6,162 nt of DNA, taken from Desulfobacteraceae bacterium. GTDB taxonomy: Bacteria > Desulfobacterota > DSM-4660 > Desulfatiglandales > JALVMZ01. The stretch lies in the NCBI GenBank assembly GCA_027032655.1, contig JALVMZ010000144.1, forward strand, positions 1 to 6,162. The letters are read 5' to 3'. The stretch's first letter is position 1. Each line of letters begins with the position of its first letter. Both the position numbers and the translations under genes were made by a program. A model generated the notes under the pieces. The model saw only the letters and a list, made by a program, of their open reading frames with translations. It had not been told where the DNA came from and did no database searches. Shown piece after piece: positions 1-4,782 of the stretch.

Positions 1-153
1 ATAGGTAGCCTCTGCTTCCTTTGAAAAACAGCACCCGGGGAGTTGTCTCATCCGCAGATGATATGATATGCATTCACAACAGATTCCCTTTTTTTCGCAT
101 GGTTCATAGGTGCATATGCATCTTTTTAGATTCCTTTCTTTATTACATTCCAT
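1..153 (-). CDS. DUF6485-like small Cys-rich protein, 5' part only
   Basis: Reading the minus strand from an ATG at 153 gives 51 open codons that run off the left edge, so the C-terminus is missing. The peptide begins MECNKERNLKRCICTYEPC and continues with a GICCECISYHLRMRQLPGC stretch. It has ten cysteines in 51 residues, in CxC, CCEC and CC arrangements that suggest metal binding. From memory this matches the small DUF6485 family, whose members start MECNKE.NLKRC.CTY.PC and are found in anaerobic bacteria and archaea; their function is unknown. The start is supported by a strong Shine-Dalgarno at 157-166 and a promoter at 292-320. It is transcribed away from the polysaccharide locus and is probably an unrelated housekeeping neighbour. 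Family call good; function unknown. Confidence 0.85.
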   Translation of the reverse strand, partial: MECNKERNLKRCICTYEPCEKKGICCECISYHLRMRQLPGCCFSKEAEATY

Positions 154-156
154 ATG

Positions 157-166
157 CCTCCTCCTT
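157..166 (-). promoter_or_regulatory. Strong ribosome binding site for the minus-strand gene
   Basis: The minus strand reads AAGGAGGAGG at 166-157, three bases before the ATG at 153 (the core GGAGG is 5-8 nt away). It fixes the start of the DUF6485-like gene, which is too short within this window to be recognised by length. Confidence 0.8.
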
Positions 167-167
167 G

Positions 168-395
168 CGGGACGTCCTTAAATAATTAAATAACTCATTT
201 AACTTCATCATATTATTGAATAAATCTTAAAAAACAATAAATTTTTAATTAATAAATAAAATAAAATGATTTAATTTATGAATTAATTGCAATTCTACAT
301 ACTCTTTATTGACATGTCAAATGGTACATTTTCCCCCAAAATATTTTAAATTACAATATGTTATATAAGTTATTTAATTATTTAAGGATGTCCCG
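168..395. repeat. AT-rich segment bounded by 31-bp inverted repeats
   Basis: The left arm (168-198) and the reverse complement of the right arm (365-395) match at 29 of 31 positions. Both arms start CGGGAC(G/A)TCCTTAAAT and end TAACT(C/T)AT. The mismatches are at 174/389 and 196/367. Each arm contains a tandem 8-mer read as TTATTTAA TTATTTAA on the plus strand at 370-385. The ~166 bp between the arms is extremely AT-rich and has no ORF. The layout resembles a non-autonomous terminal-inverted-repeat (MITE/REP-type) element, but I see no target-site duplication. Alternatively the arms could be a shared regulatory sequence in front of each divergent gene: the left arm abuts the ribosome binding site of the minus-strand gene, and the right arm ends 12 bp before the plus-strand -35. 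Confidence 0.7.
292..320 (-). promoter_or_regulatory. Sigma70-type promoter for the DUF6485-like gene
   Basis: On the minus strand TTGACA (320-315) is followed by a 17-bp spacer and TAGAAT (297-292), a near-consensus -35/-10 pair. The -35 is half of a 12-bp palindrome, TTGACATGTCAA (309-320). Transcription would start near 285, giving a leader of about 130 nt that includes the left arm of the inverted repeat before the ATG at 153. Confidence 0.65.
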
Positions 396-406
396 GAAAT
401 TTTTGC

Positions 407-433
407 TTGACAAAACTGATGCGTTCATTTAAT
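407..433 (+). promoter_or_regulatory. Probable promoter of the regulator pair
   Basis: A consensus TTGACA at 407-412 lies about 95 bp upstream of the first regulator gene. The best -10 is TTTAAT (428-433), with a short 15-bp spacer; TAATGA at 17 bp is a poorer hexamer. The -10 falls inside the first of two perfect palindromes, so a protein bound there would block this promoter. The -35 is confident; the exact -10 is not. Confidence 0.5.
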
Positions 434-459
434 GAACATATAGCGTTCAATAATTGAAC
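423..459. promoter_or_regulatory. Twin palindromic operator-like sites
   Basis: Two perfect 15-bp palindromes occur: GTTCATTTAATGAAC (423-437) and GTTCAATAATTGAAC (445-459). They share the half-site GTTCA/TGAAC and the flanks GC before and AT after, and their centres are 22 bp apart, about two helical turns. They overlap the -10 and probable start of the promoter upstream of the winged-helix gene. This suits cooperative binding of two dimers of a dimeric helix-turn-helix regulator. Autoregulation by the adjacent gene product is an inference. Confidence 0.7.
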
Positions 460-508
460 ATTTCGGTGATTGCCCTGATTATTAAATTTTTAAACCAGAA
501 AGTGGGGC

Positions 509-1087
509 ATGGATAAGGAGAGCTTACATATCCTCCGCCTGATGGGGGAGATAGAGAGAAACGGAAATCACAGTCAGAGACATCTTGCCAAAAGATTGAA
601 CATATCCCTTGGTCTCGTAAACACATTCCTTAAAAGACTTGTAAGTAAAGGATATTTTAAAGTTAAAACAATGCCCAGGAACAGGATTAAGTATTTCCTC
701 ACCCCTGCAGGTATTGCAAGAAAGAGTAAACTAACCGTTGAATATCTACAATATTCAATGGATTTTTATAAAGATATAAAGAAGCTTCTTCTTAATAAAT
801 ACAGTGACCTGGAGCAAAAGAACATCAGGAAGATACTTTTTTTTGGAAGTGGTGAGGTCGCAGAACTTGCATATCTATATTTGAAATTAAGTAATATCAG
901 GTTGACCGGGGTAATTGATGAAGAAAGGAAAGGAAAAAGATTCTTTGAGTTTAGAATAGCTGGCATGGATAGATTAAAAAGGGATGACTGGGAAAGTATC
1001 CTTCTTACCCAGCTGGATAGGGCTAAAGAAGACATTGATTTGTTAATGCAACAAGGAGTGAGCATTGAAAGGATTGTCACATTATAA
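509..1087 (+). CDS. Winged-helix regulator with Rossmann-like C-terminal domain
   Basis: A 192-residue probable DNA-binding regulator at the head of the polysaccharide locus. Residues ~5-72 form a winged helix-turn-helix of the MarR/EPS-associated kind: the HTH lies at about 22-50 (HSQRHLAKRLNISLGLVNTF, then LKRLVSKGYF), with a wing and the closing LTPAG motif at 64-68. A linker helix (75-105) leads to a second domain at 106-192. That domain begins IRKILFFGSGEVAELAYLYL, a beta-strand followed by GxGxxA, then VIDEE (135-139) and RIVTL at the end. It resembles the NAD/nucleotide-binding-like N-terminal domain of PglD/NeuD sugar acyltransferases and may sense a sugar nucleotide or cofactor. The start ATG has a weak GTGGGG upstream. 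The 3' end overlaps the antiterminator gene by 23 bases, so the two are one unit. Binding to the twin palindromes at 423-459 is inferred. Confidence 0.8.
   Translation: MDKESLHILRLMGEIERNGNHSQRHLAKRLNISLGLVNTFLKRLVSKGYFKVKTMPRNRIKYFLTPAGIARKSKLTVEYLQYSMDFYKDIKKLLLNKYSDLEQKNIRKILFFGSGEVAELAYLYLKLSNIRLTGVIDEERKGKRFFEFRIAGMDRLKRDDWESILLTQLDRAKEDIDLLMQQGVSIERIVTL
1053..1058 (+). promoter_or_regulatory. Ribosome binding site deciding a TTG start
   Basis: AAGGAG lies six bases before the TTG at 1065, inside the end of the preceding gene. It supports TTG at 1065 over the later TTG (1074) and GTG (1092), neither of which has a good Shine-Dalgarno. It implies translational coupling with the winged-helix regulator. 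Confidence 0.65.
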
Positions 1088-1634
1088 ACCGGTGGGACCT
1101 CACTTTATAGAAGGATCATCAGAGTTGCTTGCAGAAAACCACTGGTATGCTGTTCATACAAGGAGCAGATTTGAAAATAAGGTCTATAATGGTTTTATAT
1201 CAAAGTCCATAAGGGCTTTCCTGCCCCGGGTTCAGGTGATGAGCAGGAGAAAAGACAGGAGAAAAAAGATAATGGTCCCCATGCTCCCCGGATATATATT
1301 TGTAAATGTCAGGATGGACCCTTATACATACTGGGATATTATCAAGACAGTCGGGGTGGTAAGAATTGTAAATTTTAAGGGCATACCTGTTCCTGCAAAG
1401 GAGGAGGAGATATCAAATCTTATGATACTGGATGGGACTGATAGAACTGTGCAGAATCGTTCCTACATGAGAAGAGGGGACAGGGTGATGATAATGGAAG
1501 GGCCATTTAAAGGGCTTGTGGGTATATATGTGCGACACAAGAACAAGGCAGACAGGGTGGTAATAAATATTGAACTGCTTAACCGTTCAATGGAGGTTGA
1601 GCTGGAAGACTGGTTACTTGAAAAAATCCCTTGA
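1065..1634 (+). CDS. NusG paralogue, RfaH/UpxY/LoaP-type antiterminator
   Basis: A 189-residue specialised transcription elongation factor. Residues ~26-122 form the NGN domain, with the HWYAVHTRSRFENKV opening, PMLPGYIFV (72-80) and VGVVRIVNFKGIPVP (96-110); this domain binds RNA polymerase and reads the non-template strand in RfaH. Residues ~135-188 form the KOW domain (RRGDRVMIMEGPFKGLVGIY), which in NusG contacts ribosomal protein S10 or Rho. It is not housekeeping nusG: it is not beside secE or rplK and sits beside polysaccharide genes, as UpxY and related paralogues do. About 25 residues precede the NGN domain, longer than usual. Translation begins at a TTG with a good AAGGAG, and the gene overlaps the previous one by 23 bases. 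Its likely target is the ops/JUMPstart-like element at 1940-1980. Family confident; exact subfamily not. Confidence 0.88.
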   Translation: MKGLSHYKPVGPHFIEGSSELLAENHWYAVHTRSRFENKVYNGFISKSIRAFLPRVQVMSRRKDRRKKIMVPMLPGYIFVNVRMDPYTYWDIIKTVGVVRIVNFKGIPVPAKEEEISNLMILDGTDRTVQNRSYMRRGDRVMIMEGPFKGLVGIYVRHKNKADRVVINIELLNRSMEVELEDWLLEKIP

Positions 1635-1694
1635 TCAGCAGGATGAAGGGTAATATAGATACAGGTTTTTTGATCAGGAGTCTTATTGAAGTGA

Positions 1695-1845
1695 GAGATT
1701 TGCAAAACTCAATTAAATGTATATCTGGAATTACCTTATCTGTCATGCTGAGGGGCGAAGCCCCGAAGCATCTCATAGATACTTCGGGTGCCTTTCAGAC
1801 ACCCTCAGGATGACAAACGGAACATGAGCCATTTTTGCAGAGCTC
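1695..1845 (+). mobile_element. MITE/REP-like repeat, copy A
   Basis: A 151-bp non-coding repeat, one of three in the window. Its ends are imperfect inverted repeats: GAGATTTGCAAAAC on the left and, reversed from the right, GAGCTCTGCAAAAA. Inside are TGTCATGCTGAGG and its partner CCTCAGGATGACA, a GC hairpin GGGGCGAAGCCCC (1752-1764), and a second hairpin GGGTG...CACCC (1787-1803). It encodes no transposase, so it would have to be mobilised in trans or be a remnant. It lies 60 bp after the antiterminator gene and 94 bp before the ops-like element. Short reading frames through it, on both strands, are by-products. Confidence 0.75.
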
Positions 1846-1873
1846 CCAATATATAAAGAATGGCTTTGATGGC

Positions 1874-1898
1874 TTTTGCAAAACTCTCAGTTAAATTG
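1874..1898 (+). repeat. Solo, degenerate left end of the MITE family
   Basis: TTTTGCAAAACTC followed by TCAGTTAAATTG matches the first ~25 bases of copies A and B (TTTGCAAAACTCAATTAAATG) apart from a 2-bp insertion and one substitution. No matching body or right end follows. It is probably a relic of an older or nested insertion between copy A and the ops-like element. Confidence 0.5.
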
Positions 1899-1906
1899 AA
1901 GAGAAA

Positions 1907-1935
1907 TTGACAAAATAACAAGTAATATCAATAAG
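1907..1935 (+). promoter_or_regulatory. Possible promoter before the ops-like element
   Basis: A consensus TTGACA (1907-1912) is followed at 17 bp by AATAAG (1930-1935), which matches the -10 consensus at four of six positions. Transcription would begin near 1942, at the base of the hairpin. A promoter feeding a JUMPstart leader is expected here, but the -10 is weak and read-through from the upstream regulators is an alternative. Confidence 0.35.
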
Positions 1936-1939
1936 TTAA

Positions 1940-1980
1940 CCTCCTGGGCTGGGTGTAACTCAGGGGGCGGAGCTGTGTCT
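1940..1980 (+). promoter_or_regulatory. JUMPstart/ops-like antitermination element
   Basis: The core GGGGGCGGAGCTGTG (1963-1977) resembles the enterobacterial ops element GGCGGTAGCGTG after one shift: GGCGG, AGC and TG are kept in order. The bases before it resemble the rest of the 39-bp JUMPstart sequence, including CTCCTGG, TGTAA and CAGGGG. As RNA, 1940-1946 (CCUCCUG) can pair with 1961-1967 (CAGGGGG) in seven pairs including one G-U, closing a 14-nt loop. In E. coli, polymerase pauses at ops and recruits RfaH through the non-template strand; LoaP systems instead use an RNA hairpin. The position, 306 bp downstream of a NusG-paralogue gene and upstream of a polysaccharide operon, is what such an element needs. 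Similarity was judged by eye. Confidence 0.7.
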
Positions 1981-1985
1981 TTAGT

Positions 1986-2005
1986 CAAAAAAATCTGATT
2001 TTTTG
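1986..2005 (+). terminator. A/T hairpin with U-run after the ops-like element
   Basis: An A-rich arm starting at C1986 and a T-rich arm ending at G2005 are complementary apart from one extra A, giving a stem of about nine pairs around a CTG-type loop, with six U in the 3' arm. It has no GC stem and no U-run beyond the hairpin, so it is at best a weak terminator or pause site. It lies 9-28 bp after the ops-like core. Confidence 0.25.
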
Positions 2006-2023
2006 AAAAGCCTATGCTATCGA

Positions 2024-2174
2024 GAGATTTGCAAAACTCAATTAAATGTATATCTGGAATTATCTTATCTGTCATGCTGAGGGGCAAAGCCCCGAAGCAT
2101 CTCATATATCCATCGGGTGTCTTTCAGAAACCATAATGATGACAGAAGAAATATGAATCATTTTTGCGGAGCTC
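2024..2174 (+). mobile_element. MITE/REP-like repeat, copy B
   Basis: A 151-bp repeat in the same orientation and of the same length as copy A. The two are nearly identical over their first ~85 bases and more diverged afterwards. The GC hairpin is GGGGCAAAGCCCC (2081-2093). The second hairpin is broken here (GGGTG...AACCA), suggesting decay. It occupies most of the leader between the ops-like element and the epimerase gene, ending 32 bp before its ATG, so it must be transcribed with the operon. Confidence 0.75.
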
Positions 2175-2206
2175 TTGCTTTGTTTTATTGATTAACGGAG
2201 TTTTTG

Positions 2207-3178
2207 ATGAAAGATAAGAGAAAGGTGCTGGTTACAGGTGGTGCAGGATTTATTGGCTCTCATCTGACTGAGAGGCTGATTGAACTGGGACATGAGGTTT
2301 TCGTGATAGATAATCTATGGACAGGACGCCTATCCAATCTTGAGAAGGTTCAGAACAGTGGGAGATTCCACCTCATTGTGGATACAATATTAAACGAATC
2401 GGTAATGAATGAACTGATATTTAAGGTTGATCATATATACCATCTTGCTGCAGCGGTGGGGGTCAAAAATATCATGGATCATCCTGTGGAGACACTGGAT
2501 ATCAATGTGAAAGGAACAGAGACGGTCCTCAGGCTGGCAAATAGATTCAAAAAAAAGGTCCTCATCGCATCCACATCAGAGATATATGGAAAGCATGTTG
2601 AGCATACCCTGTCAGAAGATGACAACCGTGTCATGGGAACGGTCAAGAAAAGAAGATGGGCATACGCCTGCTCCAAGACATTGGATGAGTTTCTGGCCCT
2701 TGCATACTATGATGAGAAAAAACTTCCTGTTGTAATAGCCAGGCTTTTTAATACAGTGGGACCCAGACAGACAGGGCAATACGGAATGGTATTGCCCAAC
2801 TTTGTTCAGAGTGCATTACTTGAGAAGCCCATAACAGTTTACGGAGATGGCACCCAGACAAGGAGCTTTACCCATGTAAAGGATGTGGTCTGGGCACTAA
2901 CAAATCTTATGGAGGAGCCCCGGGCAGAAGGCGATGTCTTTAATGTTGGAAATGACCATGAGATAACAATAAATGATCTTGCAGAAAAGGTAAAAGAGAT
3001 GACAGGCTCAGAGTCTCCAATTGAGCATATACCTTATGAAAAGGCATATGGTCCTGGTTTTGAAGATATGGAGAGAAGATGCCCCAACATAGAGAAGATA
3101 AGAAATCTTATAGGGTTTAATCCCACCTATGATATTGATGCCATCATCCAGAGTGTAATTGACTACTTCAAAGAATAG
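2207..3178 (+). CDS. NAD-dependent sugar-nucleotide epimerase/decarboxylase
   Basis: A 323-residue cytoplasmic extended-SDR enzyme acting on a nucleotide sugar. The NAD-binding GGAGFIG is at 11-17, with the acidic residue (VIDN, D35) after the second strand. The catalytic set is T123-S124-E125 and Y153xxxK157 (YACSK). RLFNTVGPRQ and VYGDGTQTRSFTHVKD are substrate-side motifs typical of the family. The stretch GTVKKRRWAYACSK and the TSE triplet resemble UDP-glucuronate decarboxylases (ArnA C-terminal half/UXS), so UDP-xylose-type or 4-epimerase chemistry are both possible; the exact substrate cannot be read. ATG at 2207 is chosen over the preceding TTG (2204) because ACGGAG at 2195-2200 is six bases from the ATG. 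It is the first gene of a tight operon; the next gene starts five bases after its stop. Confidence 0.85.
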   Translation: MKDKRKVLVTGGAGFIGSHLTERLIELGHEVFVIDNLWTGRLSNLEKVQNSGRFHLIVDTILNESVMNELIFKVDHIYHLAAAVGVKNIMDHPVETLDINVKGTETVLRLANRFKKKVLIASTSEIYGKHVEHTLSEDDNRVMGTVKKRRWAYACSKTLDEFLALAYYDEKKLPVVIARLFNTVGPRQTGQYGMVLPNFVQSALLEKPITVYGDGTQTRSFTHVKDVVWALTNLMEEPRAEGDVFNVGNDHEITINDLAEKVKEMTGSESPIEHIPYEKAYGPGFEDMERRCPNIEKIRNLIGFNPTYDIDAIIQSVIDYFKE

Positions 3179-3183
3179 AGATA

Positions 3184-4782
3184 ATGAAAGATTCAGTTAA
3201 GATTGCTGTGGTTGGTGCTGGATACTGGGGTAAAAATCTGGTAAGAAATTTTTACGACCTGAATGCACTGAAGATTGTCTGTGATAGCAATAAAAGTGCA
3301 CTTAATAATTTTAAGGAGAAATATAGGGATATTGAAATAACGGATTCCTTTAACAGGGTGCTTGAGGATCCAGAGATTAAGGCAGTGGCCATTGCAACTC
3401 CAGCAGAGATGCATTATCAAATGGTGAGATCCGCACTTCTTGCCTCAAAACATGTCTTTGTGGAAAAGCCCTTAGCCTTGAGCGAAGAGGAAGGAAAGGA
3501 GCTGGCAGATATTGCAAATGAAAAAAGTAGAATCCTCATGGTTGGTCATCTCTTACATTATCATCCTGCAGTTGAAAAATTGAAGGCCCTTGTCTCTTCA
3601 GGAGAACTGGGAAAGATTCAGTATATCTATTCCAATAGACTCAATCTTGGAAAGATAAGGCGAGAGGAGAACATTCTCTGGAGTTTTGCACCCCATGATA
3701 TATCACTTATTCTTTCACTGGCAGGAGAGATGCCGGATATGGTAACAGCAGTTGGCGCAGGATATCTTCGTCAAAAGGTGGCAGATGTAACCGTGAGCAC
3801 CTTGAGTTTCCCATCAGGTATTAGGGCCCATATATTTGTTAGCTGGCTTCATCCTTACAAAGAACAGCGTCTGGTTATTGTTGGTGATAGAAAGATGGCC
3901 ATGTTTAATGATGTTGACCCTGTGGATAAACTGATACTCTTCCCACACAGGATAGAGTGGAAAGACCATATGCCTGTGCCAGATAAAGGAGAGGGCGAGA
4001 GTATCCCTTTTGAGAAGGAAGAACCACTCAGAGCAGAGTGCAGACATTTTATTGAATGCATTCAGGATGGACTAAGACCAAGAACCGATGCAGATGAAGG
4101 ACTTGCTGTTCTTAAAGTGCTTCAGGCATGTCAGCGATCCCTGGAAAGTGAGGGAAAGCCCATATCAATTGAAACAAGAAAGAGCACTCCATTCAGCCAT
4201 GATGTATTTATTCATGAAACTGCTGTTGTTGATCCTGGCTGCACTATTGGTAAAGGCACAAAAATATGGCATTTTACTCATATAATCAAGGGAAGCAAAA
4301 TAGGTGAGTTCTGCAGCATTGGACAGAATGTCATGGTTGGCCCGAATGTTACCATAGGAAACAGGGTCAAGATCCAGAATAATGTATCCGTTTATACCGG
4401 AGTCACTCTTGAAGATGGCGTGTTTTGCGGCCCTTCCATGGTGTTTACCAATGTCTATAATCCAAGGAGCTATATTCCCAGAAAAGATGAGATAAGACCC
4501 ACGCTTGTTAAAGAAGGAGCAACCCTTGGTGCCAACTCCACCATAATATGTGGCCATACCATTGGAAGATTTGCATTCATTGGAGCAGGTGCTGTGGTAA
4601 TTAATGATGTGCCTGATTATGCCCTCATGGCAGGGAATCCCGCAAAAATAAAGGGATGGATGTGCAGGTGTGGGGTAAGGCTCCATTTTGATGACAGTGT
4701 AGCAATCTGTGATGCCTGCGGTAAAAAATACAGTAAAGATGGGCAGAAAGTAATTGAAATGGAGGATGATCCTCAGGGATGA
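3184..4782 (+). CDS. Gfo/Idh/MocA dehydrogenase fused to hexapeptide acyltransferase
   Basis: A 532-residue bifunctional nucleotide-sugar enzyme. Residues 1-~330 are a Gfo/Idh/MocA oxidoreductase: a Rossmann start with GAGYWG (11-16), the EKP motif (94-96), GHLLHYHPA (121-129) and a conserved APHD (169-172, H171 a likely catalytic residue). Residues ~338-492 are a left-handed beta-helix acyltransferase with hexapeptide repeats, including IWHFTHI, the block NNVSVYTGVTLEDGVFCGPS (399-418) and GNPAKIKGW (484-492). The halves resemble WbpB/WlbA (UDP-GlcNAcA 3-dehydrogenase) and WbpD/WlbB (3-N-acetyltransferase) of 2,3-diacetamido-uronate synthesis. The aminotransferase acting between them (WbpE/WlbC type) is absent from the window. 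The tail carries C494xC496 and C509xxC512, a possible zinc ribbon. Its TGA overlaps the next ATG as ATGA. Confidence 0.9.
   Translation: MKDSVKIAVVGAGYWGKNLVRNFYDLNALKIVCDSNKSALNNFKEKYRDIEITDSFNRVLEDPEIKAVAIATPAEMHYQMVRSALLASKHVFVEKPLALSEEEGKELADIANEKSRILMVGHLLHYHPAVEKLKALVSSGELGKIQYIYSNRLNLGKIRREENILWSFAPHDISLILSLAGEMPDMVTAVGAGYLRQKVADVTVSTLSFPSGIRAHIFVSWLHPYKEQRLVIVGDRKMAMFNDVDPVDKLILFPHRIEWKDHMPVPDKGEGESIPFEKEEPLRAECRHFIECIQDGLRPRTDADEGLAVLKVLQACQRSLESEGKPISIETRKSTPFSHDVFIHETAVVDPGCTIGKGTKIWHFTHIIKGSKIGEFCSIGQNVMVGPNVTIGNRVKIQNNVSVYTGVTLEDGVFCGPSMVFTNVYNPRSYIPRKDEIRPTLVKEGATLGANSTIICGHTIGRFAFIGAGAVVINDVPDYALMAGNPAKIKGWMCRCGVRLHFDDSVAICDACGKKYSKDGQKVIEMEDDPQG

Noticed and set aside
766..1080. 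Minus-strand 104-codon frame
   Set aside because: It is a shadow of the winged-helix regulator; Ser/Leu-rich low-complexity translation with no ribosome binding site.
1065..1634. Housekeeping nusG
   Set aside because: There is no secE, rplK or rplA neighbour. The location beside a polysaccharide operon and the divergent sequence fit a specialised paralogue.
1632..1676. Repeated TTGATCAG after the antiterminator stop
   Set aside because: Two short 8-bp matches with a palindromic TGATCA core; too short to distinguish from chance.
1752..1764. GGGGCGAAGCCCC as an intrinsic terminator for the regulator pair
   Set aside because: The GC stem has no following U-run and recurs identically in each MITE copy, so it is part of the repeat rather than a dedicated terminator.
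1579..1776. Minus-strand reading frame of 65 codons, with a similar 72-codon frame at 1887-2105
   Set aside because: Both share a start peptide (MRCFGA...PLSMTDK) only because they read the antisense of MITE copies A and B. They have no ribosome binding site and no independent conservation.
1631..1813. Plus-strand 60-codon frame after the antiterminator
   Set aside because: It runs from the stop region of the antiterminator gene into MITE copy A, half its length is repeat sequence, and there is no family resemblance.
1695..2174. CRISPR-like direct repeats
   Set aside because: The repeated units are 151 bp with internal hairpins and inverted ends. There are only two copies here and no regular short spacers, so a MITE/REP family explains them.
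4165..4686. Minus-strand 173-codon frame
   Set aside because: It is antisense to the hexapeptide-repeat domain of the fusion gene, whose plus-strand motifs are unmistakable. Its length reflects the repetitive codon pattern.
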